Part shown: positions 1 through 6,520 of the stretch, one piece after another | Layout of the letters: each line of letters begins with the position of its first letter | How positions within the stretch are numbered: the first letter of the stretch is position 1 | Origin: Chlamydiae bacterium RIFCSPHIGHO2_12_FULL_27_8 | Lineage (GTDB): Bacteria; Chlamydiota; Chlamydiia; Chlamydiales; SM23-39 | Reading direction: 5' to 3' | Assembly (NCBI GenBank): GCA_001796155.1 | Contig: MGLU01000082.1 | Span: 1 to 14,515, forward strand | Length of the DNA stretch: 14,515 nt | Made by a program: the position numbers and the translations under genes | The notes under the pieces: model-generated | The model's input: the letters and a program-made list of their open reading frames with translations, nothing else | What the model was told of the DNA's origin: nothing | Databases searched by the model: none

Positions 1-124
1 CATAACCTATGTACATACTGTAAAAGGTTCTAATCCTCCAATAAAAATATTTTTTTTTTATTTCTTTATTATCTTGAATTTCAGGAGTATTTGGAGCCGG
101 TTTAAAAATATCTAGAGTACTCAT
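1..124 (-). CDS. uhpC: UhpC-type hexose-phosphate/antiporter MFS transporter, 5' end only
   Basis: Only the first 41 codons lie in the window; the gene runs off the left edge. The peptide begins MSTLDIFKPAPN and reaches KKKYFYWRIRTFYSMYIGY, the pattern at the entry to the first membrane helix of UhpC/GlpT-family organophosphate:phosphate antiporters (family knowledge). These import glucose-6-phosphate in exchange for phosphate across the inner membrane. The ATG at 124-122 was chosen because a GGTGG Shine-Dalgarno-like element lies about 5 nt upstream (minus strand) and no earlier start fits. A 10-base homopolymer at 50-59 encodes the lysine-rich cytosolic stretch and the frame stays open through it. 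Position supports the call: in Chlamydia uhpC is the divergent neighbour of hisS. The identification rests on a short N-terminus plus synteny; another MFS antiporter of the same family is possible. Confidence 0.75.
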   Translation of the reverse strand, partial: MSTLDIFKPAPNTPEIQDNKEIKKKYFYWRIRTFYSMYIGY

Positions 125-170
125 ATGCCACCATTACTATTATTTTTTATTATTTATTTTATTTTACTAA

Positions 171-199
171 AGAGTAGCTTTAACCCTTTAAACTGTCAA
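171..199 (-). promoter_or_regulatory. candidate promoter of uhpC
   Basis: On the minus strand a perfect TTGACA (-35) lies at 199-194. A 17-nt spacer leads to TACTCT (-10, 3 of 6 consensus bases) at 176-171. Expected transcription start is about 165, giving a leader of about 40 nt. The -35 and spacing are good, the -10 is weak. Confidence 0.45.
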
Positions 200-325
200 A
201 TTAATTTATTAATATTTTATATGTTTTTTTTATATAAAAAGGTTCTTAATAAAAATTTATTTTTTTAAAAAAAATGAATGATTTTACACAACAAAAGATG
301 GTGTCGTACTGTGGCATAATTTAGA

Positions 326-349
326 AATTGTTTCTGACAATTATTTTTT
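326..349 (+). terminator. weak terminator-like hairpin with T6 tail
   Basis: AATTGT (326-331) and ACAATT (337-342) can pair as a 6-bp stem with a 5-nt loop, followed after one A by six Ts (344-349). The stem has a single G-C pair, so it would be weak and could be chance in such AT-rich DNA. If real it would end a short transcript upstream of hisS or act as an attenuator. Confidence 0.2.
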
Positions 350-406
350 GATATTACAAACCTAAAAATAGATGATTTTAAAAAAAAAATTTTATATATA
401 AATATC

Positions 407-435
407 TTTTCTTTATTTCATATCAGCAATATAAT
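407..435 (+). promoter_or_regulatory. candidate promoter of the hisS-aspS-mip-trmL operon
   Basis: A perfect TATAAT lies at 430-435. Seventeen nt upstream is a poor T-rich -35 (TTTTCT, 407-412). Transcription would start near 442, leaving an 18-nt leader in which AGG (451-453) serves as a short Shine-Dalgarno before the ATG at 460. Confidence 0.4.
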
Positions 436-459
436 GTATTACAAATATTTAGGTTCATC

Positions 460-1761
460 ATGCAATATCAGATTCCCAAAGGTCTTTTTGATATATTACC
501 TTATTCTAAGGAAGAATGGACAATTTCATCAAAATGGCATTATTTAGAAAAAATTATAAAAAAGCTTAGTATAGACTACAATTATGAGGAGATTAGAACA
601 CCTATTTTTGAAAAAACTGAACTTTTTACAAGGGGTGTTGGAGAGTCATCTGATATTGTTCATAAGGAACTTTATACATTTTTAGACAAAGCAAAAAGAG
701 AAATGTCGCTCAGGCCGGAAGGGACGGCTTCTATTATGCGAGCATTCATCGAAAATTCGTTACTTCAAGAAAGAAAAACACATAAATTTTTTTATATTGG
801 GCCAATGTTTAGGTATGACAGACCTCAAGCCGGAAGGTATCGTCAGCACCATCAATTTGGAGTAGAAGTAATTGGAGAAAAATGCGTTGAGATTGATTTT
901 GAAATTATTGATCTGCTTTTAAACTTATTTAAAAGATTGGAATTAAAAAACTTAAAACTTTTGATTAATTCAGTTGGAGATCTTGAATCTAGAGAAAACT
1001 ATAAAAATGCATTATTAAAGTATTTAAAACCTTATTTTAACAATCTTTCTGAAGATAGCAAAATGAGATTTGAAAGTAATCCTTTAAGAATTTTAGATTC
1101 TAAAGATTTGAATGACATAAAAATAGTTGAAAATGCACCTTCAATTTTAGAATTTTTATCTGAAGGCTCAAAAACTCATTTTGACAATCTTTTAGCTCTT
1201 TTAAAAAAGGCTAAAATTGAATTTGAAGTTAATCCAAAACTTGTAAGAGGATTGGACTACTATGATGATGTAGTATTTGAAGTCGTATCAAATGATTTGG
1301 GAGCTCAAAGTTCTTTAGGCGGTGGCGGCAGATATGGTACGCTTTTAAAAAACTTAGGTGGGCCAAATCTTTCCGGTGTGGGATTTGCGTGCGGCATGGA
1401 AAGAATTTTGCAGCTTATGGTTAAGCAAAATGTGTTTTTTCCTAAAAAAAACTATCCTTTTGTTTATATTATTCCGATGGGAGAAAAAGCAAAAGAATAT
1501 TCAATATTTTTGACAAGGGAATTAAGGAATCATTTTATACCTACAGAGATTGATTTACATGTTTCAAAACTTCAAAAAGCCTTAGCATATGCAAGCAAAA
1601 TAGAAGCAGCAAATGTTTTGATCATCGGGGATGAAGAATTAGAAAAGCAGAAATTTTCGTTTAAGAATTTAGAAACAAGAAATCAAGAAGAATTGTCATT
1701 AGAAAACATTAAAATAGAAATACAAAAGAAATACTTAAAATACAAGGAACGGCATGCATAG
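460..1761 (+). CDS. hisS: histidine--tRNA ligase (HisRS, class II)
   Basis: Cytosolic enzyme that charges tRNA-His with histidine using ATP. The 433-residue length is normal for bacterial HisRS. Visible class II features in order: RTPIFE near residue 46, RPEGTA at 85-90, motif 2 beginning FRYDRPQAGRYRQHHQF at 117, the histidine-specific loop LVRGLDYY at 261-268 with the ATP-contacting R263, GGGGRY at 287-292, and motif 3 GVGFACGMER at 306-315. The last ~95 residues are the anticodon-binding domain (FVYIIPMGEKA onward). The ATG at 460 is the first sensible start, with AGG about 6 nt upstream. First gene of a four-gene operon; its last 8 nt overlap aspS. The hisS-aspS pairing is standard in Chlamydia and common elsewhere. 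No missing catalytic residue was noticed. Confidence 0.97.
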   Translation: MQYQIPKGLFDILPYSKEEWTISSKWHYLEKIIKKLSIDYNYEEIRTPIFEKTELFTRGVGESSDIVHKELYTFLDKAKREMSLRPEGTASIMRAFIENSLLQERKTHKFFYIGPMFRYDRPQAGRYRQHHQFGVEVIGEKCVEIDFEIIDLLLNLFKRLELKNLKLLINSVGDLESRENYKNALLKYLKPYFNNLSEDSKMRFESNPLRILDSKDLNDIKIVENAPSILEFLSEGSKTHFDNLLALLKKAKIEFEVNPKLVRGLDYYDDVVFEVVSNDLGAQSSLGGGGRYGTLLKNLGGPNLSGVGFACGMERILQLMVKQNVFFPKKNYPFVYIIPMGEKAKEYSIFLTRELRNHFIPTEIDLHVSKLQKALAYASKIEAANVLIIGDEELEKQKFSFKNLETRNQEELSLENIKIEIQKKYLKYKERHA

Positions 1762-3529
1762 AACTCATACATGTGGTGAAATTACAGAAAATAATATTAA
1801 TTTAAAAGTGGCTCTTTGCGGATGGGTAAATAAAAGAAGAGATTTTGGAAAAATTATTTTCATTGATTTAAGGGATAGATTTGGGCTAATCCAATTAGTT
1901 ATAGATACTGAAAAATTAAATAGTGAAGAAATAAAATCACTTAGAAATGAATGGGTTATTAAATCTCATGGTATTGTTAGGAAACGCTCTCCCGGGATGG
2001 AAAATAGAAATCTTAAAACCGGGAATATAGAAATTGATGTTTTATCAATAGAAATTTTATCAGAATCTAAAACTCCCCCATTTTCTATTTTTGAAGATAA
2101 TACGGTTACAAATGAAGAGTTGAGACTGAAATATCGTTTTTTAGATATTCGAAGAAAAGAAATTCAGGAAAAGATCATTTTAAGATCTAACGTGGCATTT
2201 CAGGTTAGGAAAGTATTAACTGAAAATAATTTTATTGAGGTAACAACACCTGTACTTTGCAAATCTACACCTGAAGGAGCTAGAGATTATTTAGTACCGT
2301 CAAGACTATTTGGAGGAAATTTTTATGCACTTCCACAATCTCCTCAATTATTTAAACAACTTTTGATGATTGGTGGGATAGATAGATATTTTCAACTGCC
2401 GATATGTTTTAGAGATGAAGATCCAAGAGCAGACAGACAGCCGGAATTTACACAAATTGATATTGAAATGAGTTTTGCAGAAAAAGAGGATCTTTTTAAA
2501 ATAGCTGAGTCTATGGTTAAAGAAATTTTCAAAAACACTATTAATGAAGATGTAAAAATTCCTATTTCTAAAATGTTTTATCATGATGCTTTAGAAAAAT
2601 ATGGGACAGACAAACCTGATTTAAGATTTGGTATGGAGCTAATAAGAATTGAAGATATTTTAAAAAAATCAACATTTCAAATATTTTTAGATTCTTTGAA
2701 AGAAGGAGCTATTATAAAAGCAATAAATGTTAAATGCGGCTCTAATTTTTCGAGAAAAAATCTGGATGAATTTACAACAATTGTAAAATCTTTTGGTTTG
2801 AAAGGGCTTACATTCATTAAAAAGGCACAAAATGAAATCAGTTCATCAATATTAAAATTTTTAGATGAAAAAGTTATAAAAGATCTTGAAGAGAGACTGC
2901 AAATTGAAGATGGCGATTTAATTATAATAGCATGTGACAAAGAAGATATAGTAAACAAATCCTTAGATCATCTAAGAAGAAAAATTGCGAAAGACAAAAA
3001 CCTTTGTAAAGAAGATGATTTTAAATTTGTTTGGATAGTTGATTTCCCTCTTTTTGAGTTGGATAAAGAAAATAATACACTAAGTGCATGTCATCATCCT
3101 TTTACATCTCCTAGAGAAGTAGATTTAAAACTATTAGATAGCGAACCATTAAAAGCGAAAGCTGAAGCATATGATTTGGTATTAAATGGCTATGAGATTG
3201 CCGGAGGATCAAAAAGAATTTTTAGAAGCGACATTCAAAAGAAGATATTTTCTCTATTAAATTTAACTGATAATGATATTGAAGAAAAATTTGGATTTTT
3301 TATTGAAGCTTTAAAATATGGGACACCTCCTCATCTTGGAATAGCATTTGGTTTTGACAGGTTGATGATGCTTTTAACTAAAACTGAAAATATTAGAGAT
3401 GTGATTGCTTTTCCAAAAACATTAAAAGGATTGGATTTAATGATGAACTCCCCTTCTTTTGTTAATGAAAAGCAACTATCAGAACTAAGTATTAAAACAA
3501 CAAAACAAGAAGATATTCATTGGCAATAA
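1754..3529 (+). CDS. aspS: aspartate--tRNA ligase (bacterial-type AspRS, class II)
   Basis: Attaches aspartate to tRNA-Asp; in organisms that use GatCAB it may also misacylate tRNA-Asn. The 591 residues show the bacterial architecture: an N-terminal OB-fold anticodon domain (about 1-105, GWVNKRRDFG and FIDLRDRFG), a catalytic core with QSPQ and motif 2 (FRDEDPRADRQPEFTQ from 219), the bacteria-specific GAD insertion (about 290-420), and motif 3 GFDR at 533-536. The ATG at 1754 lies inside the end of hisS; AAGGAA at 1744-1749 is a good ribosome site. The stop abuts mip directly. The usual discriminating/non-discriminating marker positions are unusual here: Phe31 where Leu or His is expected, and Gly81, the non-discriminating state. 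Which specificity it has cannot be settled from sequence alone. Confidence 0.97.
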   Translation: MHRTHTCGEITENNINLKVALCGWVNKRRDFGKIIFIDLRDRFGLIQLVIDTEKLNSEEIKSLRNEWVIKSHGIVRKRSPGMENRNLKTGNIEIDVLSIEILSESKTPPFSIFEDNTVTNEELRLKYRFLDIRRKEIQEKIILRSNVAFQVRKVLTENNFIEVTTPVLCKSTPEGARDYLVPSRLFGGNFYALPQSPQLFKQLLMIGGIDRYFQLPICFRDEDPRADRQPEFTQIDIEMSFAEKEDLFKIAESMVKEIFKNTINEDVKIPISKMFYHDALEKYGTDKPDLRFGMELIRIEDILKKSTFQIFLDSLKEGAIIKAINVKCGSNFSRKNLDEFTTIVKSFGLKGLTFIKKAQNEISSSILKFLDEKVIKDLEERLQIEDGDLIIIACDKEDIVNKSLDHLRRKIAKDKNLCKEDDFKFVWIVDFPLFELDKENNTLSACHHPFTSPREVDLKLLDSEPLKAKAEAYDLVLNGYEIAGGSKRIFRSDIQKKIFSLLNLTDNDIEEKFGFFIEALKYGTPPHLGIAFGFDRLMMLLTKTENIRDVIAFPKTLKGLDLMMNSPSFVNEKQLSELSIKTTKQEDIHWQ

Positions 3530-4216
3530 ATGTTTAAAAAGTTAGTTATTTTTTTATTTTTATTTTTAAATTTATTTTCGAAAGAGAGAGATCCGGATGT
3601 TAAGAAATATTCTGAAGCATTAGGGCATATAATTGGTAAACATTTGGAAGAGCTGGATGTTGAGGTAGACATTAAACAAGTTTTAAAAGGGATAAAAGAT
3701 TCTTCAAAAAAAACTGCTAAAATGAAAAAAGATGAAGTTTTAAAAAACTATCAAGAGCTAAATGAAAAAATAAATGAAAAGCTTGCTCATAAAAATCTGA
3801 GTGAAGCGGAACAATTTTTAGAAAAAAATAAATTTGAAAAAGATATAATTTCTTTAGAAGAAGGAAAGATTCAATATAAAACATTGAATGAAGGCAATGG
3901 AGAAGAGATAAAATCTTATAACACACCGATCATCAGATATGTTGGGAAATATCTTAACGGCAAAACTTTTGCCGAATCGGAAGAATTAATAACTATTAAT
4001 GAAACTATTTTAGGATTGCAGAAAGTTTTAATTGGAATGAAAAAAAACGAAAAAAGAATAGTATATATTCATCCCTCACTTGCTTTTGGCAAAACTTTTC
4101 CTTCATTAAATTCGCTTATAATATTTGAAATTGAAGTTATTGAAAATGATTCTTCAAATATTAATTTTTCACCACATGAAATTGCTGATATTAAAAATGA
4201 TTATAATACTTTTTAA
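3530..4216 (+). CDS. mip: Mip-like exported FKBP-type peptidyl-prolyl isomerase, catalytic residues altered
   Basis: Chlamydial/Legionella Mip-type protein, 228 residues. An N-terminal hydrophobic segment (residues 5-16) suggests export or anchoring, but there is no lipobox cysteine, unlike Chlamydia Mip, which I recall as a lipoprotein. A helical FKBP_N dimerisation domain (about 24-110, YSEALGHIIGKHLEELDVEVD) precedes an FKBP domain (about 114-206) with YVGKYLNGKTF, YIHPSLAFG (179-187) and LIIFEIEVIE. By alignment to FKBP12, Asp37 becomes Ala148, Trp59 becomes Leu163 and Tyr82 becomes Phe186, while Tyr26 (Y137), Phe36 (F147) and Phe99 (F199) remain, and the loop after AFG is shortened. Isomerase activity is therefore probably weak. 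The ATG follows the aspS stop with no gap and no clear Shine-Dalgarno, implying translational coupling. The last 20 nt overlap trmL. Confidence 0.9.
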   Translation: MFKKLVIFLFLFLNLFSKERDPDVKKYSEALGHIIGKHLEELDVEVDIKQVLKGIKDSSKKTAKMKKDEVLKNYQELNEKINEKLAHKNLSEAEQFLEKNKFEKDIISLEEGKIQYKTLNEGNGEEIKSYNTPIIRYVGKYLNGKTFAESEELITINETILGLQKVLIGMKKNEKRIVYIHPSLAFGKTFPSLNSLIIFEIEVIENDSSNINFSPHEIADIKNDYNTF

Positions 4217-4643
4217 TCCTCAAATTCCTCAGAACACAGGTAATATTATTAGAACTTGTTTTTTAACAAACTCTGATCTTTACCTTGTAAAACCTCTTGG
4301 ATTTTCTTTATCTAAAAGGCAACTTAGGAGATCCGGAATAGATTATTTTGATGAACAAAAAATTAATGTTTTAGATAATTTGGATGATTTTTTATTAGAC
4401 AAGGAAGATTTTTATTTTTTTTCATCTAAAGCAGAAAAAAAATACACAGATGTAAAATACACAAAAGATTCGATATTGATATTTGGATCAGAGACTTTTG
4501 GGCTTCCGGAAAAATACACAAAAAAAATGAAAGAAAAATTTGTAACTATTCCGATGAAAAAGGATTCTAGATGTTTAAATTTATCTAATAGTGTGGCTAT
4601 TGGTCTTTATGAATGTTTTAGGCAAAATAATTTTATTTTTTAA
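4197..4643 (+). CDS. trmL: tRNA (cytidine/uridine-34 2'-O)-methyltransferase TrmL (SpoU/SPOUT family)
   Basis: Uses S-adenosylmethionine to methylate the wobble-ribose 2'-OH, in E. coli of two tRNA-Leu species. The 148-residue size matches the minimal TrmL. Motifs: NPQIPQNTGNIIR at 7-19, the SAM-binding trefoil-knot strands FGSETFGLP at 96-104, IPM at 118-120, and LNLSNSVAI at 127-135 followed by YE and RQ. The same frame is open further upstream from 4125, but the conserved N-terminus (MIIILFNPQIPQ) begins at the ATG at 4197, so that start is chosen. It overlaps the end of mip by 20 nt and lacks a Shine-Dalgarno, pointing to coupling. In Chlamydia the orthologue is annotated spoU and sits in the same place. 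Its TAA shares a TTAA with the stop of the convergent small gene. Confidence 0.93.
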   Translation: MIIILFNPQIPQNTGNIIRTCFLTNSDLYLVKPLGFSLSKRQLRRSGIDYFDEQKINVLDNLDDFLLDKEDFYFFSSKAEKKYTDVKYTKDSILIFGSETFGLPEKYTKKMKEKFVTIPMKKDSRCLNLSNSVAIGLYECFRQNNFIF

Positions 4644-4846
4644 GGCGATGTTAAAATTGTAATAAGTAGCGAGGTAGAAGCAGCAGTAGTAATTGGCAAA
4701 TAAATAACTGATCTACCTTTATTTACTATTACATCACCGGGCATTTGACCTATCCATGCAAAAATTATAGGAATATCCACTTTATAATGTAAAAGCAAAC
4801 CGCAAAAAACTAAAATTACAGCAAAGAGGGTAAAAAATCTTCCCAT
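4640..4846 (-). CDS. DUF2905-like small membrane protein
   Basis: A 68-residue protein with two hydrophobic segments (about 4-20 and 46-66) separated by a short polar loop. The central pattern IPIIFAWIGQMPGDVIVNKG, followed by a hydrophobic 'YLPI' segment, matches my memory of the DUF2905 family, where '(I/L)G.LPGDI....' and 'FY.P..TS.L.S' are conserved. Function unknown. The ATG follows the trxA stop with zero gap, so it should be cotranslated with trxA. The stop overlaps the convergent trmL stop in TTAA at 4640-4643. Family conservation and the tight linkage make it a real gene rather than a chance frame. Confidence 0.75.
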   Translation of the reverse strand: MGRFFTLFAVILVFCGLLLHYKVDIPIIFAWIGQMPGDVIVNKGRSVIYLPITTAASTSLLITILTSP

Positions 4847-5167
4847 TTACATAACTTTTTCAATAAAATCTTTTAAAAATTTAGCATCTTTCAAACCGAC
4901 AATTCTATTCCTTTCTTTACCGTCTTTAAATAAAATGAGAGTTGGGACAGAAGAAACTTTAAATTTGGTGGCAAGTTTTATTTCATTATCGATATCCAAT
5001 TTGGCAACTTTGGCTTTTGATTTCATAGCTTCTGCGACTTCTTCCAATATTGGAGCTAGCATTCTGCAAGGACCGCACCATTTTGCAAAAAAGTCTACTA
5101 AAGTAACACCTGTTGATATTGTTGATTCAAAATTACTTTCATTAATTTCTAATATATTTTTAGACAT
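4847..5167 (-). CDS. trxA: thioredoxin
   Basis: Cytosolic disulfide reductase, reduced by thioredoxin reductase, that donates electrons to ribonucleotide reductase and other targets. The 106-residue protein shows VDFFAKWCGPCR with the active site WCGPC at 30-34, the LDID strand, and the cis-proline loop SVPT followed by LILFKDG. Two in-frame ATGs exist, at 5179 and 5167. The second is chosen because a perfect GGAGGT (5177-5172) ends 4 nt before it, and starting at the first would place the ribosome site inside the gene. The stop abuts the DUF2905-like gene. A candidate promoter lies just upstream, separating it from the cmk-plsC stop at 5224. In Chlamydia trxA also follows spoU convergently. 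Confidence 0.96.
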   Translation of the reverse strand: MSKNILEINESNFESTISTGVTLVDFFAKWCGPCRMLAPILEEVAEAMKSKAKVAKLDIDNEIKLATKFKVSSVPTLILFKDGKERNRIVGLKDAKFLKDFIEKVM

Positions 5168-5171
5168 TTTT

Positions 5172-5177
5172 ACCTCC
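5172..5177 (-). promoter_or_regulatory. strong Shine-Dalgarno that sets the trxA start
   Basis: GGAGGT on the minus strand, 4 nt from the ATG at 5167-5165. It is the best ribosome site in the window and lies directly behind an upstream in-frame ATG (5179-5177, sharing a G), so the downstream ATG is the better start. Confidence 0.8.
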
Positions 5178-5188
5178 ATTTAAATACT

Positions 5189-5218
5189 ATTATGATTAAA
5201 ACATGATTTTTAAAACAA
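5189..5218 (-). promoter_or_regulatory. candidate promoter of trxA
   Basis: On the minus strand TTGTTT (-35) lies at 5218-5213 and CATAAT (-10, 5 of 6) at 5194-5189, with an 18-nt spacer. It lies within the 56-bp gap after cmk-plsC, so trxA can be transcribed independently of the lipid operon. Confidence 0.4.
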
Positions 5219-5223
5219 TTAAA

Positions 5224-6516
5224 TTAATAATGTTTTTTCTGTAGATCTTTTAAATTTTTTTCTAAAAAAGCATTTATATATTCTACTTTTTTCTCTTTAT
5301 CTATACCTTCAAATTCAGTAAAATAAACCGGTTTTCCAATAAAGCATTTAATTTTGCCGAACATTTTAGGTAATTTTCTTTTTTTAGACCAGATTTCCAA
5401 AGGGCCTTTAATATAGACCGGGATTACAAGTGCTTTGGTTAAATTGACTAAGAAACCTATACCCGGCAAAAATTTCAAAATTTGTCCATCTTCAGATCTT
5501 TGACCTTCCGGAAAAAGTATTATTTTTTTATTAGCTTTAAGAATGGAATCAATAATTCTAAACGTTTTAATATTTGGAGAATTTAGTGAAATTTCATGGG
5601 CATTTAATATTTTTATAATTTTACCTAAAAAAAATTTTTTAAAAATGGATTTTTTAGCTATGAAATTAAGTTCTTCGTCAAATACTTGAGTTAAAATTAT
5701 CGGATCGAGAAAGGATACATGATTTGAAATTATTATAGATTTTCCTTCTATAATGTTTTCTTTTCCAAAAATTTCCAATTTATAAAAAAATTTTAAAAAA
5801 AAAAGAAAGAATTTTTTTACGAATCTATAAGAAAATTTAATTTTTGTTTTTTTTTTTACAATTTTAACTATTTTATTTACTACTCCGTTTACATCTAAAT
5901 TTGAAGTATCAATTAAAAAAGCATCCGGAGTTTTTTTAAGAGGAGAAAATTTACGTGTTGAATCCATTTCGTCTCTTTTTTGAATATCTAATAGAATCTG
6001 CTGTTTATCGAATGATGCAAAATCTTGTGGATATTTATCTAAATAATCTTGAAACCTTCTTTCGGCTCTAACTGATGCTTTAGCTGTTAGATAAATTTTA
6101 ACATCGGCATTGGGGAATACTACACTTCCTATGTCTCGGCCTTCAGTAACAACATCTCTATTTTCTGCATATTGTCTCTGAAGAGGGACTAGAATTTTTC
6201 TGATATATTCTTTTGTGGCAATTTTTGAGACCAGATCTGTAACATAAGTAGATCTTATTATTTCTGTTACATCTTCATCATTAACAAAATAGTTTCTATT
6301 GCCATTTTCTTCTTTAAAATAATAATTAAAATTATTATTTAAAAAGTCTACAACTTTGGTTTCATTTTCATAATCGATTGAATTTTTTATAAATGCGTAC
6401 GTAGCCGCTCTATACATTGCTCCGGTATCAAAATATGAAAAATTAAGTTTTTGAGCTAAAGCTTTTGCAATTGTTGATTTACCAACACCTGCAGGTCCGT
6501 CTATAGCTATAATCAT
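5224..6516 (-). CDS. fused CMP kinase - lysophosphatidate acyltransferase (Cmk-PlsC)
   Basis: One 430-residue frame with two complete domains. Residues 1-225 are (d)CMP kinase: P-loop GPAGVGKS at 7-14, TGAMYRA at 31-37, EGRDIGSVVFP at 125-135 and RDEMDSTR at 181-188. Residues 226-430 are PlsC (1-acyl-glycerol-3-phosphate acyltransferase): a hydrophobic/basic segment at 227-246, the catalytic NHVSFLD at 265-271 (H266, D271), FPEGQRS at 335-341 (Gln for the usual Thr) and the VIPVYIKG strand at 364-371. In Chlamydia these are two adjacent genes. The join is an A11 homopolymer at 5847-5857, but no ATG, GTG or sensible TTG for a separate plsC exists near it. Cmk recycles CMP released by CDP-diacylglycerol consumers; PlsC makes phosphatidic acid for CdsA, encoded 4 nt upstream. 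The ATG at 6516 has AGGT about 8 nt before it. Confidence 0.88.
   Translation of the reverse strand: MIIAIDGPAGVGKSTIAKALAQKLNFSYFDTGAMYRAATYAFIKNSIDYENETKVVDFLNNNFNYYFKEENGNRNYFVNDEDVTEIIRSTYVTDLVSKIATKEYIRKILVPLQRQYAENRDVVTEGRDIGSVVFPNADVKIYLTAKASVRAERRFQDYLDKYPQDFASFDKQQILLDIQKRDEMDSTRKFSPLKKTPDAFLIDTSNLDVNGVVNKIVKIVKKKTKIKFSYRFVKKFFLFFLKFFYKLEIFGKENIIEGKSIIISNHVSFLDPIILTQVFDEELNFIAKKSIFKKFFLGKIIKILNAHEISLNSPNIKTFRIIDSILKANKKIILFPEGQRSEDGQILKFLPGIGFLVNLTKALVIPVYIKGPLEIWSKKRKLPKMFGKIKCFIGKPVYFTEFEGIDKEKKVEYINAFLEKNLKDLQKKHY
5847..5857 (-). repeat. A11 homopolymer at the Cmk/PlsC junction
   Basis: Eleven consecutive A on the coding (minus) strand encode the last base of V220, K221-K223 and the first base of T224. 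Losing one A gives a stop 9 codons after the tract, adding one gives a stop 3 codons after it; both leave an intact Cmk of about 226-232 residues. It is both a candidate slippage site and a place where assembly error must be excluded. Confidence 0.85.
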
Positions 6517-6520
6517 AAAA

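Larger units (their letters stand above)
125..459. other. 335-bp divergent intergenic region uhpC / hisS
   Basis: This is the longest gene-free stretch in an otherwise tightly packed window. It is almost all A/T. It holds a candidate uhpC promoter (171-199, minus), a candidate hisS promoter (-10 at 430-435, plus) and a weak terminator-like hairpin (326-349, plus). The only relatively G/C-rich part is about 297-317. I see no tRNA, no T-box element and no convincing gene. A perfect 14-bp A/T palindrome lies at 227-240, easily explained by composition. Confidence 0.7.

Noticed and set aside
227..240. Perfect 14-bp palindrome TTTTTATATAAAAA as an operator or terminator
   Set aside because: Pure A/T and low complexity; expected by chance in this background.
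274..324. Short frame MNDFTQQKMVSYCGII
   Set aside because: Sixteen codons, no Shine-Dalgarno, no recognisable family; more likely chance.
125..459. T-box or other tRNA-sensing leader before hisS
   Set aside because: No T-box consensus, antiterminator or specifier-loop structure could be found, and T-boxes are not expected in this phylum.
2677..2958. Minus-strand open frame of 93 codons
   Set aside because: Antisense shadow of aspS, serine-rich as expected from reversed AT-rich code.
4125..4196. Upstream in-frame extension of trmL starting at the ATG at 4125
   Set aside because: It would overlap mip by 92 nt and add 24 unconserved residues; the conserved TrmL N-terminus starts at the ATG at 4197.
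5168..5179. trxA start at the ATG at 5179
   Set aside because: The perfect ribosome site GGAGGT would fall inside the gene; it is spaced correctly for the ATG at 5167.
4935..5183. Plus-strand open frame of 82 codons
   Set aside because: Antisense to trxA, which is unmistakable on the other strand.
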